Positions 1-6,249 of a stretch of 6,249 nucleotides of DNA are shown in pieces (positions within the stretch are counted from its first letter, which is position 1; every line of letters starts with the position of its first letter). Source of the DNA: Bacteroidales bacterium (GTDB lineage: Bacteria; Bacteroidota; Bacteroidia; Bacteroidales; ML635J-15). The notes under the pieces were generated by a model, which was not told where the DNA came from, did no database searches, and saw nothing but the letters and a program-made list of their open reading frames with translations. Location: positions 1 to 6,249 of the forward strand of contig JAQVGK010000218.1 of assembly GCA_028696755.1 (NCBI GenBank), written 5' to 3'. A program made the position numbers and the translations under genes.

Positions 1-77
1 GGAATACCGATACCATGACCATACAAGCCAACTCGGCCAATGCCGAATTATTAATTATGGAAGTTCCTATGCATTAA
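1..77 (+). CDS. C-terminal end of a probable pirin-family (YhaK-like) cupin protein, 5' partial
   Basis: The reading frame that starts at base 3 is open from the window edge to the TAA at 75-77 and gives 24 residues ending in LLIMEVPMH. A stretch of small and acidic residues followed by a hydrophobic strand ending LL-I/M-(D/E)-(L/V)-P at the very C terminus is how YhaK-type pirins end (E. coli YhaK ends in a similar LLIDLPV strand). Pirins are cytoplasmic bicupins; some have quercetin 2,3-dioxygenase activity and others act as redox-sensitive partners of regulators. The DoxX gene starts 17 bases downstream on the same strand, and pirin, DoxX and YgiD genes are often neighbours in Bacteroidota, which supports the call. 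The metal-binding cupin motifs lie outside the window, so activity cannot be judged. Confidence 0.6.
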   Translation, partial: NTDTMTIQANSANAELLIMEVPMH

Positions 78-94
78 CAAAAACAATTACAACA

Positions 95-538
95 ATGAAA
101 ACAATTATTAAAACCATTTTCAATTCAGGTTCACACTCAACTCAAGTATCAATTGCATTATTAATTATGCGTCTAGCCATCGGTTCATTTATGTTAACTC
201 ATGGATTTGGTAAACTTATGATGCTCCTAGCCGACGGCCCTGCACAATTTGCTGATCCTATTGGCATGGGCATGACTTTATCGTTAGTGATGGCCGTATT
301 CGCAGAATTTATCTGTTCTATTCTTATCATCTTTGGATTCGGTACGCGTTTAGCTGCCATTCCGCTACTCTTTACCATGTCCGTAGCTGTGTTCATAGTT
401 CATGCTGCTGATCCATTCGCGGTAAAAGAATTGGCGGCTTTATACGGCGTAGCTTACTTGGTACTTACTATTGCTGGCGCAGGAAAATATTCACTCGATT
501 ACTTAATTGGGAGGAAATTACATGAAAGCCACTCCTAA
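95..538 (+). CDS. DoxX family inner-membrane protein
   Basis: This 147-residue protein has four hydrophobic segments at about residues 18-35, 59-82, 85-104 and 114-130, the usual size and topology of the DoxX/DoxD family. Family hallmarks are visible: an LRLAIG-like start of helix 1 (IMRLAIG, 24-30), the HGFGK motif at 36-40 just after it, a GFGTR turn (81-85) before helix 3, and GAGKYSLD (128-135) after helix 4. The family is named after a subunit of an archaeal thiosulfate:quinone oxidoreductase; bacterial members are often linked to redox or thiol stress, and the exact reaction here is unknown. The gene follows the pirin stop by 17 bases and overlaps the start of the dioxygenase gene by 17 bases, so it is very likely co-transcribed with both. 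The ATG at 95 has no Shine-Dalgarno sequence, only an A-rich leader, which is normal for Bacteroidota. Confidence 0.88.
   Translation: MKTIIKTIFNSGSHSTQVSIALLIMRLAIGSFMLTHGFGKLMMLLADGPAQFADPIGMGMTLSLVMAVFAEFICSILIIFGFGTRLAAIPLLFTMSVAVFIVHAADPFAVKELAALYGVAYLVLTIAGAGKYSLDYLIGRKLHESHS
509..515 (+). promoter_or_regulatory. Shine-Dalgarno site that sets the ygiD start
   Basis: GGGAGGA lies inside the last codons of the DoxX gene, six bases before the ATG at 522. It is a near-perfect anti-16S match in a window whose other starts have none. It supports the ATG at 522 over the in-frame TTG at 507, which would lie upstream of this site. It may let ribosomes re-enter at the overlapping gene. Confidence 0.7.
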
Positions 539-1310
539 AATGCCGCTACTCTTTTTAGGGCACGGGAATCCCATGAATGCCATTGGCGAGAATGGATTTG
601 TGGAAGGTTTTCGGGAAATTGCAAAAACAATTCCAAAGCCAACATCCATTGTCTGTATTTCGGCACATTGGGAGACGGATGGAACCTATGTTACGGCTAT
701 GAAACAGCCACCCACCATTCACGATTTTGGCGGATTTCCTAAAGCCTTATTTGATGTTCAATATCCAGCTCCTGGCAATCCAGAATTAGCAAAAAAGATT
801 CGAGCATTGAGTAATAACCAAATTCAACTCGATTTGACGTGGGGTTTAGATCATGGCACGTGGAGCGTAATCAAACACTTGTACCCTGAAGTTGACGTCC
901 CTATCGTGCAAATAAGTCTTGATTATAACAAATCTGTACGACAACACTATAACACCATCAAATCGTTGGCATCATTGCGCCACGAAGGTGTATTAATTGT
1001 TGGAAGTGGCAATTTAGTACATAATTTACAACTCGTAGCGTGGGACAAACTCAATCAGGATACATATTTTTACGATTGGGCAGAAGCCACCAATAAACTG
1101 ATTAAAGAGGAAATTTTAGCCAAAAATCATGAACAACTCATGAATCACCCAACAGATGGCAACCCGTTTAAGTTATCAATTCCAACACCTGAACACTATT
1201 TACCCTTATTGTATGTGTTGGCTTTGCAAGAAGAAGACGAGCCAATTGAGTTCTTCAATGATAAAATCATTGGCGGCTCGCTAAGTATGACCTCTTTAAA
1301 AATAGGTTAA
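522..1310 (+). CDS. ygiD: YgiD-type extradiol ring-cleavage dioxygenase (4,5-DOPA dioxygenase family, LigB-like)
   Basis: The 262-residue protein belongs to the class III (LigB-like) extradiol dioxygenases; its length equals that of E. coli YgiD, a zinc-dependent enzyme that opens the ring of DOPA between carbons 4 and 5. All expected histidine motifs are present: LGHGNPMNA with H14, SAHWET with H49, DHGTW with H111, GSGNLVHNL with H167 and TPEHYLPLL with H225. By analogy with the E. coli enzyme, H14, H49 and H167 should bind the metal, and H111 and H225 should line the active site. It has no signal peptide or membrane helix, so it is cytoplasmic. The ATG at 522 is chosen because of the Shine-Dalgarno site six bases upstream and because the protein then begins just before the first conserved strand. 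It overlaps the DoxX gene by 17 bases and probably forms an operon with it and the pirin gene. The real substrate may be another catechol; the family call is firm, the substrate is not. Confidence 0.92.
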   Translation: MKATPKMPLLFLGHGNPMNAIGENGFVEGFREIAKTIPKPTSIVCISAHWETDGTYVTAMKQPPTIHDFGGFPKALFDVQYPAPGNPELAKKIRALSNNQIQLDLTWGLDHGTWSVIKHLYPEVDVPIVQISLDYNKSVRQHYNTIKSLASLRHEGVLIVGSGNLVHNLQLVAWDKLNQDTYFYDWAEATNKLIKEEILAKNHEQLMNHPTDGNPFKLSIPTPEHYLPLLYVLALQEEDEPIEFFNDKIIGGSLSMTSLKIG

Positions 1311-1313
1311 TAG

Positions 1314-1344
1314 TTTTCAATATCTAAAAAAACAATTATATTTG
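1314..1344 (+). promoter_or_regulatory. Probable Bacteroidota-type promoter of mscL
   Basis: TATATTTG at 1337-1344 (followed by C) matches the -7 pattern TAnnTTTG exactly. A weaker -33 element, TTTT(C) at 1314-1317, lies 19 bases upstream. The site falls just after the ygiD stop, so mscL can be transcribed on its own with a leader of about 65-70 bases. Confidence 0.55.
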
Positions 1345-1417
1345 CAAAGAAGTTCTTATAAAATAGTTGTCTAGCAAAAGTATAAGTTGTTGATTACAAA
1401 CCTTAAAAACGAATACC

Positions 1418-1840
1418 ATGAGTGTAATTAAAGAATTTAAAGAATTTGCCATGCGTGGCAATGTGATTGACTTAGCTGTCGGTGTGGTTATTGGTGGTGC
1501 CTTTGGAAAAATTGTAGCTTCACTTGTAGCCAATATTATTATGCCTCCTATTGGCTTATTGATAGGCGGTGTTAACTTTACAGATTTAAAATGGGAGATG
1601 AAAGCCAAAGAAATAGTGGATGGCGTTGAACAAGCAGCTGTTACACTTAATTATGGTAGTTTCTTACAAGTAACATTTGATTTTATTATTGTTGCCTTTG
1701 CTATTTTTCTCTTTGTGAAAGGTATTAATACCCTCAACAAAAAGAAAGCTGAAGCACCAGTTGCGCCAGCAGCACCTCCCGCACCAAGCAAAGAAGAACT
1801 CTTACTCACCGAAATTCGTGATTTATTGAAGAAGAAATAA
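1418..1840 (+). CDS. mscL: Large-conductance mechanosensitive channel MscL
   Basis: MscL forms a homopentameric pore in the inner membrane that opens under high membrane tension and releases solutes during sudden osmotic downshift. The 140-residue product is full length (E. coli 136) and closely resembles it. The N-terminal helix [19 protein letters not shown] (4-22) is nearly the E. coli sequence. TM1 spans about 15-45 with the gate positions L19 and V23 and the glycine-rich face kept, followed by the [11 protein letters not shown] loop start (41-51). TM2 covers about 79-104 ([19 protein letters not shown]). The cytoplasmic end has an Ala/Pro-rich linker (111-123) and the conserved C-terminal bundle helix with [10 protein letters not shown] (128-137). 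The ATG at 1418 is fixed by alignment with the family N terminus. It stands alone between the ygiD promoter region and a terminator. Confidence 0.97.
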   Translation: MSVIKEFKEFAMRGNVIDLAVGVVIGGAFGKIVASLVANIIMPPIGLLIGGVNFTDLKWEMKAKEIVDGVEQAAVTLNYGSFLQVTFDFIIVAFAIFLFVKGINTLNKKKAEAPVAPAAPPAPSKEELLLTEIRDLLKKK

Positions 1841-1863
1841 ATGTCAGTTACACTTCAAATAAT

Positions 1864-1906
1864 TTGCAGTGGTTATATTCACAAATATACCCCCTGCAAC
1901 AGTTTT
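1864..1906 (+). terminator. Rho-independent terminator after mscL, possibly bidirectional
   Basis: TTGCAG (1864-1869) pairs with CTGCAA (1894-1899). Inside, GGT plus ATATT (1871-1879, one bulged T) pairs with AATATACC (1884-1891), leaving a CACA loop. A short T run, TTTT at 1903-1906, follows. It sits 23 bases after the mscL stop and just past the stop of the convergent DUF3857 gene. Read from the other strand the hairpin is followed only by an interrupted T stretch, so it would be a weaker terminator for that operon. Confidence 0.65.
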
Positions 1907-1915
1907 AATTATGAC

Positions 1916-3817
1916 TTACTTCAAAGTCCCATTTCGCAGGACAATTGTATGTGTATAATGTGTTTTTACAGCCTCGCAGAATAGAACAAAGTCATTCCAT
2001 TTCTCTTTGTCATAGACACCTTTATGAAGTAATAAAGCCTGTACAATTTCAATTGTATCTCCGTGAACCATAACAGATGATGTAAAATTCCCAAATTCGG
2101 TCTTTAAATCAATTGAAGGCAAGACTCCTTCTAAAAAATAACCTTTAGGAATCTGAATATCAATTGTGTCTCTATCATAATATCCTTCTTCAATAGATAT
2201 ATTTTGGGTACGCTGATTATTTTTTGTAGGAATATAGAGTGGTTTTCTGAATGGATTGAGCGGAATAAATAATCGAGATAAGTTTGTATGTCCATACAAC
2301 GCATCGAGTTTATAATTAACTACCAAAGAAGGATTTTGCGTTTTGTATTCTTTAAAATGAACATCAGAGATAACTGCCTGATTTAAGCTGATTTGCTTTC
2401 TTAAATCATCTTTCTGTTGATTCACATCTTTTTTAACAAAATTACTTCGAAACTCATACTGCAAAAGGTTGCTAGTCCTATACACAGCAGCTGTGCTTTG
2501 GCCATTGCTAGAAAGATTAACATATACTTTATAAGATTCCAAATTAAGAGAGTCTGCATATTCTGGCAAACGCACCAGTCTACCACCATTTTTATCACAA
2601 ACCAAAGCATCATGCCCAACGATGTCTTCATGAATATACCCAAATGGTAAATCCGTATTAGTACATTCGAGCCACAACGTATCATTGGGCAATGGAACTT
2701 GTAATATAACGTGGTTGGTTTGTTGTTCGTTGGCAAAATCTGAAAACAAACGCTTATTTCGGGTACTAATAACCACATAATTAGAAGGGATACCAACCAC
2801 CTCTAACATGGTTTTTAAATAAAATGATAACGCCTTACAATCACCAAAACCCACTTGAGATACCTCCAATGCTGACATGGGCCTAAAACCTCCAATTCCC
2901 AACTGAATACTAACATATCGAGTTGTTTCGCCCAAATATTGGTACAGCTTGGCAACTTTTTCTCTATCATTAGAGCATCCTGATACAATTCCTCTAATTT
3001 TAGAAATAACTTGAGGAGGTAATGAATTAAGTCCGTTTTGCAAACTGTGTGTCCATGCACCTAACTCTTGCCAAGTCTGTTGACCTCCAGCATAACCATC
3101 CACCTCGAATTTAAGTGGATTCGCATAAACCAAAGGTATTAAAGATAATAAATCAGGTCCGTAATCTTCTTCGACAACTGAATTAATATGTTTAACCTCC
3201 CATTTACACTGTTTTTGGTTATTTAAAAAAGTACTTGGTAATCTATCGACTAATTGTTCTTTACAATTAACATCAACAGATGTAGGTATATTAATCGAAT
3301 ATTCCGCATGTTGCAGAGATTGATTATAGGATTCTATAGGACAGAATGTCGGATAAATTAGAAGTCCATTCTTGATTTTTATAGTCCATTCGTATTCTAT
3401 TGTATAAGGATAACGAGCATACTCACATGCGTAATATTTCGTTTTTGTATCAGAACCCAACATGGAGGAATACTGAGTCTCTTTCAAATCTTTAGATTTC
3501 AACTTAAATAATTCAACGCCAGCCGAATTATAAATGCGTCCAGCAAAGCGAGTCAAGGATCGAAATTGGTCTGTATACGTAGAAAAAACAGCAGCATCTT
3601 GACCCTTTTTATTGAGTATAGTCACAACTCGACGAACTTTATACTCCGCCACTTTGGTAGATGATTGATTCATCTCAATAATATAATCACGAACTACTGA
3701 ATAAGCATTTACACGAAGGGTATCAGGTATATTGGCAATATTAGTATCGCATGACTGTGAACTTACTACTGCCGAATAAAAGAAGCAAAGTATTAATAAA
3801 AACTGTTTTTGATTCAT
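1916..3817 (-). CDS. Exported DUF3857/transglutaminase-like protein with a Cys-His-Glu site
   Basis: The 633-residue protein begins with a Sec signal peptide (hydrophobic core about 5-19, likely cut near VVSS-QS at 20/21; no lipobox). Residues of about 45-215 fit DUF3857, a beta-rich domain found ahead of transglutaminase-like cores in Bacteroidota. The core at about 270-395 shows the papain/transglutaminase-like pattern: GFGDCKALS with C327, TNHVIL with H369, and WLECTNTDLPFGY where E384 takes the place of the usual Asp (D389 lies close by). The remaining part (about 430-633) is beta-rich and probably DUF3858-like near its end. With Cys and His present it may be a cysteine peptidase, transglutaminase or amidase acting in the periplasm or at the surface; the substrate is unknown. 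Its ATG overlaps the stop of the upstream paralogue as ATGA (3814-3817), so the two are probably translationally coupled. No Shine-Dalgarno sequence precedes it. Confidence 0.85.
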   Translation of the reverse strand: MNQKQFLLILCFFYSAVVSSQSCDTNIANIPDTLRVNAYSVVRDYIIEMNQSSTKVAEYKVRRVVTILNKKGQDAAVFSTYTDQFRSLTRFAGRIYNSAGVELFKLKSKDLKETQYSSMLGSDTKTKYYACEYARYPYTIEYEWTIKIKNGLLIYPTFCPIESYNQSLQHAEYSINIPTSVDVNCKEQLVDRLPSTFLNNQKQCKWEVKHINSVVEEDYGPDLLSLIPLVYANPLKFEVDGYAGGQQTWQELGAWTHSLQNGLNSLPPQVISKIRGIVSGCSNDREKVAKLYQYLGETTRYVSIQLGIGGFRPMSALEVSQVGFGDCKALSFYLKTMLEVVGIPSNYVVISTRNKRLFSDFANEQQTNHVILQVPLPNDTLWLECTNTDLPFGYIHEDIVGHDALVCDKNGGRLVRLPEYADSLNLESYKVYVNLSSNGQSTAAVYRTSNLLQYEFRSNFVKKDVNQQKDDLRKQISLNQAVISDVHFKEYKTQNPSLVVNYKLDALYGHTNLSRLFIPLNPFRKPLYIPTKNNQRTQNISIEEGYYDRDTIDIQIPKGYFLEGVLPSIDLKTEFGNFTSSVMVHGDTIEIVQALLLHKGVYDKEKWNDFVLFCEAVKTHYTHTIVLRNGTLK

Positions 3818-5835
3818 TGAGCGATTTTTTTGAACACAATTTGTTCATTATTTTTTGTTACTAATGTTTCCCAGAATTGTCTTAATTGGTGATATGATTG
3901 CGGAGCTATACGTAATGTTGATATATCTAATTGATAACGAAGTTGAACCTTATCTTCTGAAGCATATATAACATAGCTCATATACAGCTTATTATCTTCA
4001 AACTTGGCACTTACACTTTTGGGGATTTCGTCAACGATATACCCTTCTGGCACATCTAAACTCACTGTTATACGAACACTTTGAAGGAATGGAAACTCAA
4101 TAGGTAATTTTCGATTAACCGATGTAAACATATTTTTTGGTTCATCCGGAAAAATCATTGGGTTTACATAGATATAATCACCTGAAACTTGTGTTGTTTT
4201 TTGGAATTTCAAGACCTCAGAAGAATAATTACTCAATCCTTCGGTTTGTTGTAGCTCAATATCTGTAATGGCTATCTGTTGCTCTTTCTCCAAATTCTGT
4301 TTATACGTATCCAAACCTTTAACCGCTAAAGTGGACTTAAATTCTGAGGAATTTTGTCCCTGATAACGAGTTTGTCGGGTTCCAACCAGGTTGCCATCGG
4401 CTTGTAATTGTGCGGTAATATTTACCCGAGTACCATTTTTAGAGACAGATGTTAAATCAAGAATTTGATCTCTATCTAAATCGAAAATGGCACCTTGGGA
4501 AACCATCAACTGTGGCGGCAAAATATTTAGATCGCCATACTCGACAGAACCATCTATGTAGAAAGCTCTTCCATCGGGGGAATACGCAACAATAACAAAG
4601 GTACTAAGCTTAGCAATGGAAGGACTGCTTAAAGGAAGATTCCCCTTATTTCGTTCACAAATCAATACAGGATAAGCTTTTATATTAGCATCACTAAGCA
4701 TCCTTAGTAAAACAAAATTAAGGTCAGCATTGCTACCAGTACCTTGTCGTATTGCTTCAGAAATATTACGAGACCATAAAGCATAGGAGCCATCCCACTG
4801 CATACGGCTTTTTAAAATTTGAAATAATGTACGAATTTGATTTTCTGTATCCATGGTATCTAGTCGTGCCTGCTCTTGCAATCCCCAAAAAGGGTTTTTT
4901 AAACGATTTACACCTTTTAAGTGTGCCCCAAAATATGAGTTCTCCAAAAGCCTCTCTTTAACGGTTTTCCAACTGCTTGAATAGCCCTCAAAAATAGAGC
5001 CAGGGAATTGAACTCCAGACAATTCAAAATCAACTAATGTACGATATTCTTTTTTGCACCAAACAAAAGGCTCATCTTTTAATGCGGGCAGTGTATCTGC
5101 AGTAAAAACGAATCGATTTAATGGCACATTCACTGTTTGATTGATATACCCAGAGCCAGTATCAAACCGAATATTATAAGCACGACTTTGAGTCGATGTT
5201 TGACAATTTATATATTCATATCCTTTGGTTTGATAACGATATTGGTAATAAATAGGTATTAATACTTCATAATTAGATTTAAACACAGGTATAGACTCTT
5301 GAATTTCCCATGAATCAATGCTATGAGGATTGTTTGAAGAATATTTATATTTATATTCTATGACGGTGCCCACCTTTACATTTGGAATAGAAAATTTCAC
5401 AACATTCCAATTTTCATCAACTTTCTCCCGATAAATATACTTCTTGGATAATTTGGATTTTACAATTTTACCATCTTCTAAATTATACGCTGTAGCTTCA
5501 ATATCAAAAATGTTTTCACAGATGCCATCGGGTTGGTCAGATTTATAAAAAGGGATTTCAACATTAGCATAATCAACACCCTCTGTTTTCAATATTTTTA
5601 CTCTTCGCTCAAAAACAGATGCTACTCCAAACGCATCAGTACGATAATCAAATTCCGTAGAACCCATCTTGAATAAAACAACGGCAGATGCAGATGAGTC
5701 ATTTTGATAAGTGGTCTTTGTAAGGTCTTCTAAGGAAACTTTGCCATACTTATAACCATTACCAGCAAAAATTAAAACACTAAATAATGTACTACAAACG
5801 ATCAGAAAAGCCTTTTTAAAATTCATAAGTTTCAT
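3814..5835 (-). CDS. Exported DUF3857 protein with a degenerate (probably inactive) transglutaminase-like domain
   Basis: The 673-residue product starts with a signal peptide (charged start with K2, K7 and K8, hydrophobic 9-23, likely cut after IFA at 24). A DUF3857-like region covers about 55-235, with the WEIQESIPVFKSNYEV segment (176-191) typical of the family. A transglutaminase-like fold covers about 310-430. At the catalytic positions it reads GTGSNADLNF, with N369 where Cys would be, then STFVIVA with F413 where His would be, and YIDGS with D428 as the retained acid. It therefore looks like a pseudoenzyme, as in many DUF3857 proteins with a G-x-(S/N)-AD-x-N motif. The C-terminal part (about 470-673) is beta-rich and DUF3858-like (VSLDVPEGYIVDEIPKS, 591-607). 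No membrane anchor is seen, so it is probably periplasmic or outer-surface. It is the first gene of a two-gene operon with the paralogue downstream. M4 (ATG complement at 5824-5826) is a possible alternative start. Function is unknown. Confidence 0.85.
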   Translation of the reverse strand: MKLMNFKKAFLIVCSTLFSVLIFAGNGYKYGKVSLEDLTKTTYQNDSSASAVVLFKMGSTEFDYRTDAFGVASVFERRVKILKTEGVDYANVEIPFYKSDQPDGICENIFDIEATAYNLEDGKIVKSKLSKKYIYREKVDENWNVVKFSIPNVKVGTVIEYKYKYSSNNPHSIDSWEIQESIPVFKSNYEVLIPIYYQYRYQTKGYEYINCQTSTQSRAYNIRFDTGSGYINQTVNVPLNRFVFTADTLPALKDEPFVWCKKEYRTLVDFELSGVQFPGSIFEGYSSSWKTVKERLLENSYFGAHLKGVNRLKNPFWGLQEQARLDTMDTENQIRTLFQILKSRMQWDGSYALWSRNISEAIRQGTGSNADLNFVLLRMLSDANIKAYPVLICERNKGNLPLSSPSIAKLSTFVIVAYSPDGRAFYIDGSVEYGDLNILPPQLMVSQGAIFDLDRDQILDLTSVSKNGTRVNITAQLQADGNLVGTRQTRYQGQNSSEFKSTLAVKGLDTYKQNLEKEQQIAITDIELQQTEGLSNYSSEVLKFQKTTQVSGDYIYVNPMIFPDEPKNMFTSVNRKLPIEFPFLQSVRITVSLDVPEGYIVDEIPKSVSAKFEDNKLYMSYVIYASEDKVQLRYQLDISTLRIAPQSYHQLRQFWETLVTKNNEQIVFKKIAQ

Positions 5836-5852
5836 AATTATTTATTGAAGAA

Positions 5853-5860
5853 CAAAAATA
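5853..5860 (-). promoter_or_regulatory. Candidate -7 box of the DUF3857 operon
   Basis: On the minus strand this reads TATTTTTG, an exact TAnnTTTG match, 17 bases before the ATG at 5835. The -33 element is poor: the best candidate at the right distance is TTAC at 5885-5882. Transcription would start around 5846, leaving a leader of only about 10 bases (about 20 if translation starts at M4). Confidence 0.4.
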
Positions 5861-5905
5861 ATATAATTATTGACATTATTTGTAATTTTATGGTTAAGAA
5901 ACCAA

Positions 5906-5937
5906 TTTGTGCGTTACACCTTTTTTTCGTAATTTTG
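5906..5937 (+). promoter_or_regulatory. Near-consensus Bacteroidota promoter of ileS
   Basis: TTTG at 5906-5909 and TAATTTTG at 5930-5937 (followed by C) are separated by 20 bases, which matches the -33/-7 consensus of the Bacteroidota primary sigma factor in both boxes and in spacing. Transcription should start near 5944, giving a leader of about 43 bases before the ileS ATG. It is back to back with the promoter of the minus-strand operon in the 151-base divergent gap. Confidence 0.8.
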
Positions 5938-5959
5938 CGAGCTTATAGAAAAATTCAGT

Positions 5960-5983
5960 ACACTAATACTCTAAGTGTTTTTT
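5960..5983 (+). other. Small hairpin plus T run in the ileS leader
   Basis: ACACT (5960-5964) can pair with AGTGT (5974-5978) around a 9-base loop, and six T residues (5978-5983) follow directly, ending three bases before the ileS ATG. The shape is that of a weak terminator or attenuator, but the stem has only five pairs with two G-C pairs. It could be chance in AT-rich sequence. Confidence 0.25.
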
Positions 5984-5986
5984 ACA

Positions 5987-6249
5987 ATGAAAAAATTCAG
6001 AGAATACGCCCATTTCGATTTGTCGGACATCAACAAAACCATGTTGAAACAATGGAACGAAAAAGATCTGTTTCACAAAAGTATTTCCACACGTGAAGGT
6101 GCTTCTGCATTTGTTTTCTTCGAAGGACCTCCAAGTGCTAATGGTATGCCCGGCATTCACCACGTGATGGCTCGTACTATTAAAGATACATTCTGTCGCT
6201 ACAAAACCATGCAAGGCTTTCAAGTAAAACGTAAAGCTGGTTGGGATAC
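5987..6249 (+). CDS. ileS: Isoleucyl-tRNA synthetase, N-terminal part (3' partial), with swapped GIHH signature
   Basis: IleRS charges tRNA-Ile with isoleucine in the cytoplasm, a class I synthetase with a Rossmann-fold catalytic domain. The window holds the first 87 codons plus two bases. After an N-terminal helix region (1-35) comes the first catalytic strand [14 protein letters not shown] (42-55), then GIHH (56-59) at the place of the class I HIGH motif, then [15 protein letters not shown] (61-75) and VKRKAGWD (80-87). The TIKD-x-RY-x-TM-G-x-V-x-R-x-GWD pattern marks the eukaryote-like IleRS2 type rather than the E. coli IleRS1 type. The signature is GxHH rather than HxGH: first and third residues are exchanged, a variant linked to mupirocin hyper-resistance. 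The start at 5987 is set by the family N terminus; an in-frame TAA lies upstream at 5972-5974. The KMSKS motif and editing domain are beyond the window. It is divergent from the DUF3857 operon and has its own strong promoter. Confidence 0.96.
   Translation, partial: MKKFREYAHFDLSDINKTMLKQWNEKDLFHKSISTREGASAFVFFEGPPSANGMPGIHHVMARTIKDTFCRYKTMQGFQVKRKAGWD

Noticed and set aside
507..521. TTG at 507 as a start for the dioxygenase, adding five residues
   Set aside because: It lies upstream of the Shine-Dalgarno site that fits the ATG at 522, and the family N terminus does not need the extra residues.
1336..1608. Open frame of 90 codons on the minus strand opposite mscL
   Set aside because: It is the shadow of the mscL reading frame; the mscL protein is unmistakable.
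1880..1887. TATATTTG on the minus strand, a -7 promoter look-alike
   Set aside because: It is part of the stem-loop of the mscL terminator and would only drive antisense transcription into mscL, with no gene behind it.
1841..1915. Attachment site or insertion remnant in the convergent gap
   Set aside because: The inverted repeat is explained by a terminator; there are no direct repeats and no integrase or transposase in the window.
2417..3060. Several frames of 77-124 codons on both strands inside the second DUF3857 gene
   Set aside because: They lie fully within a 633-codon gene with a clear signal peptide and domain motifs, and show no sign of independent coding.
5938..5986. T-box riboswitch upstream of ileS
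   Set aside because: Only about 43-49 bases separate the promoter from the ATG, too short for a T-box, and no T-box sequence (TGG-TACC-type core) is present.
5845..6096. Open frame of 83 codons on the plus strand across the divergent gap
   Set aside because: It spans both promoters and then runs out of frame through ileS; a chance frame.
5963..6223. Open frame of 86 codons on the minus strand
   Set aside because: It is antisense to the well-conserved start of ileS and resembles no protein I know.

Overview
The window looks like a stretch of AT-rich chromosome from a member of the Bacteroidota, possibly Bacteroidales. Three things point there. Promoter-like sites match the Bacteroidota sigma-factor pattern (TTTG, about 20 bases, TAnnTTTG). 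Most starts lack a Shine-Dalgarno sequence. There is a tandem pair of large exported DUF3857/transglutaminase-like proteins, and the start of an IleRS of the Bacteroidota type. I see no insertion sequence, phage gene, CRISPR array, tRNA or rRNA.

Left part (1-1840, + strand): the last 24 codons of a probable pirin-family cupin protein, then a four-helix DoxX-family membrane protein, then a YgiD-type extradiol dioxygenase. The three are tightly packed (17-base gap, then a 17-base overlap) and read as one operon, probably for aromatic/quinone or redox-stress metabolism. After a 107-base gap with its own promoter comes mscL, the large-conductance mechanosensitive channel. It ends in a hairpin with a short U-tract that separates it from the convergent genes on the other strand.

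Middle part (5835 down to 1916, - strand): two genes joined by an ATGA start/stop overlap. Both encode exported proteins of about 630-670 residues with a DUF3857-like N-terminal half, a transglutaminase-like core and a beta-rich C-terminal part. The first protein has lost the catalytic Cys and His; the second keeps Cys and His and has Glu where the usual Asp sits. The pair therefore looks like one pseudoenzyme plus one potentially active enzyme, made together and acting outside the cytoplasm. The substrate is unknown.

Right part (5987-6249, + strand): the first 87 codons of ileS, divergent from the DUF3857 operon and preceded by a near-consensus promoter. Its class I signature motif is GIHH instead of HxGH, the swapped form linked to very strong mupirocin resistance in IleRS2 enzymes. 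This is the most striking point in the window. No stretch longer than 151 bases lacks a gene.
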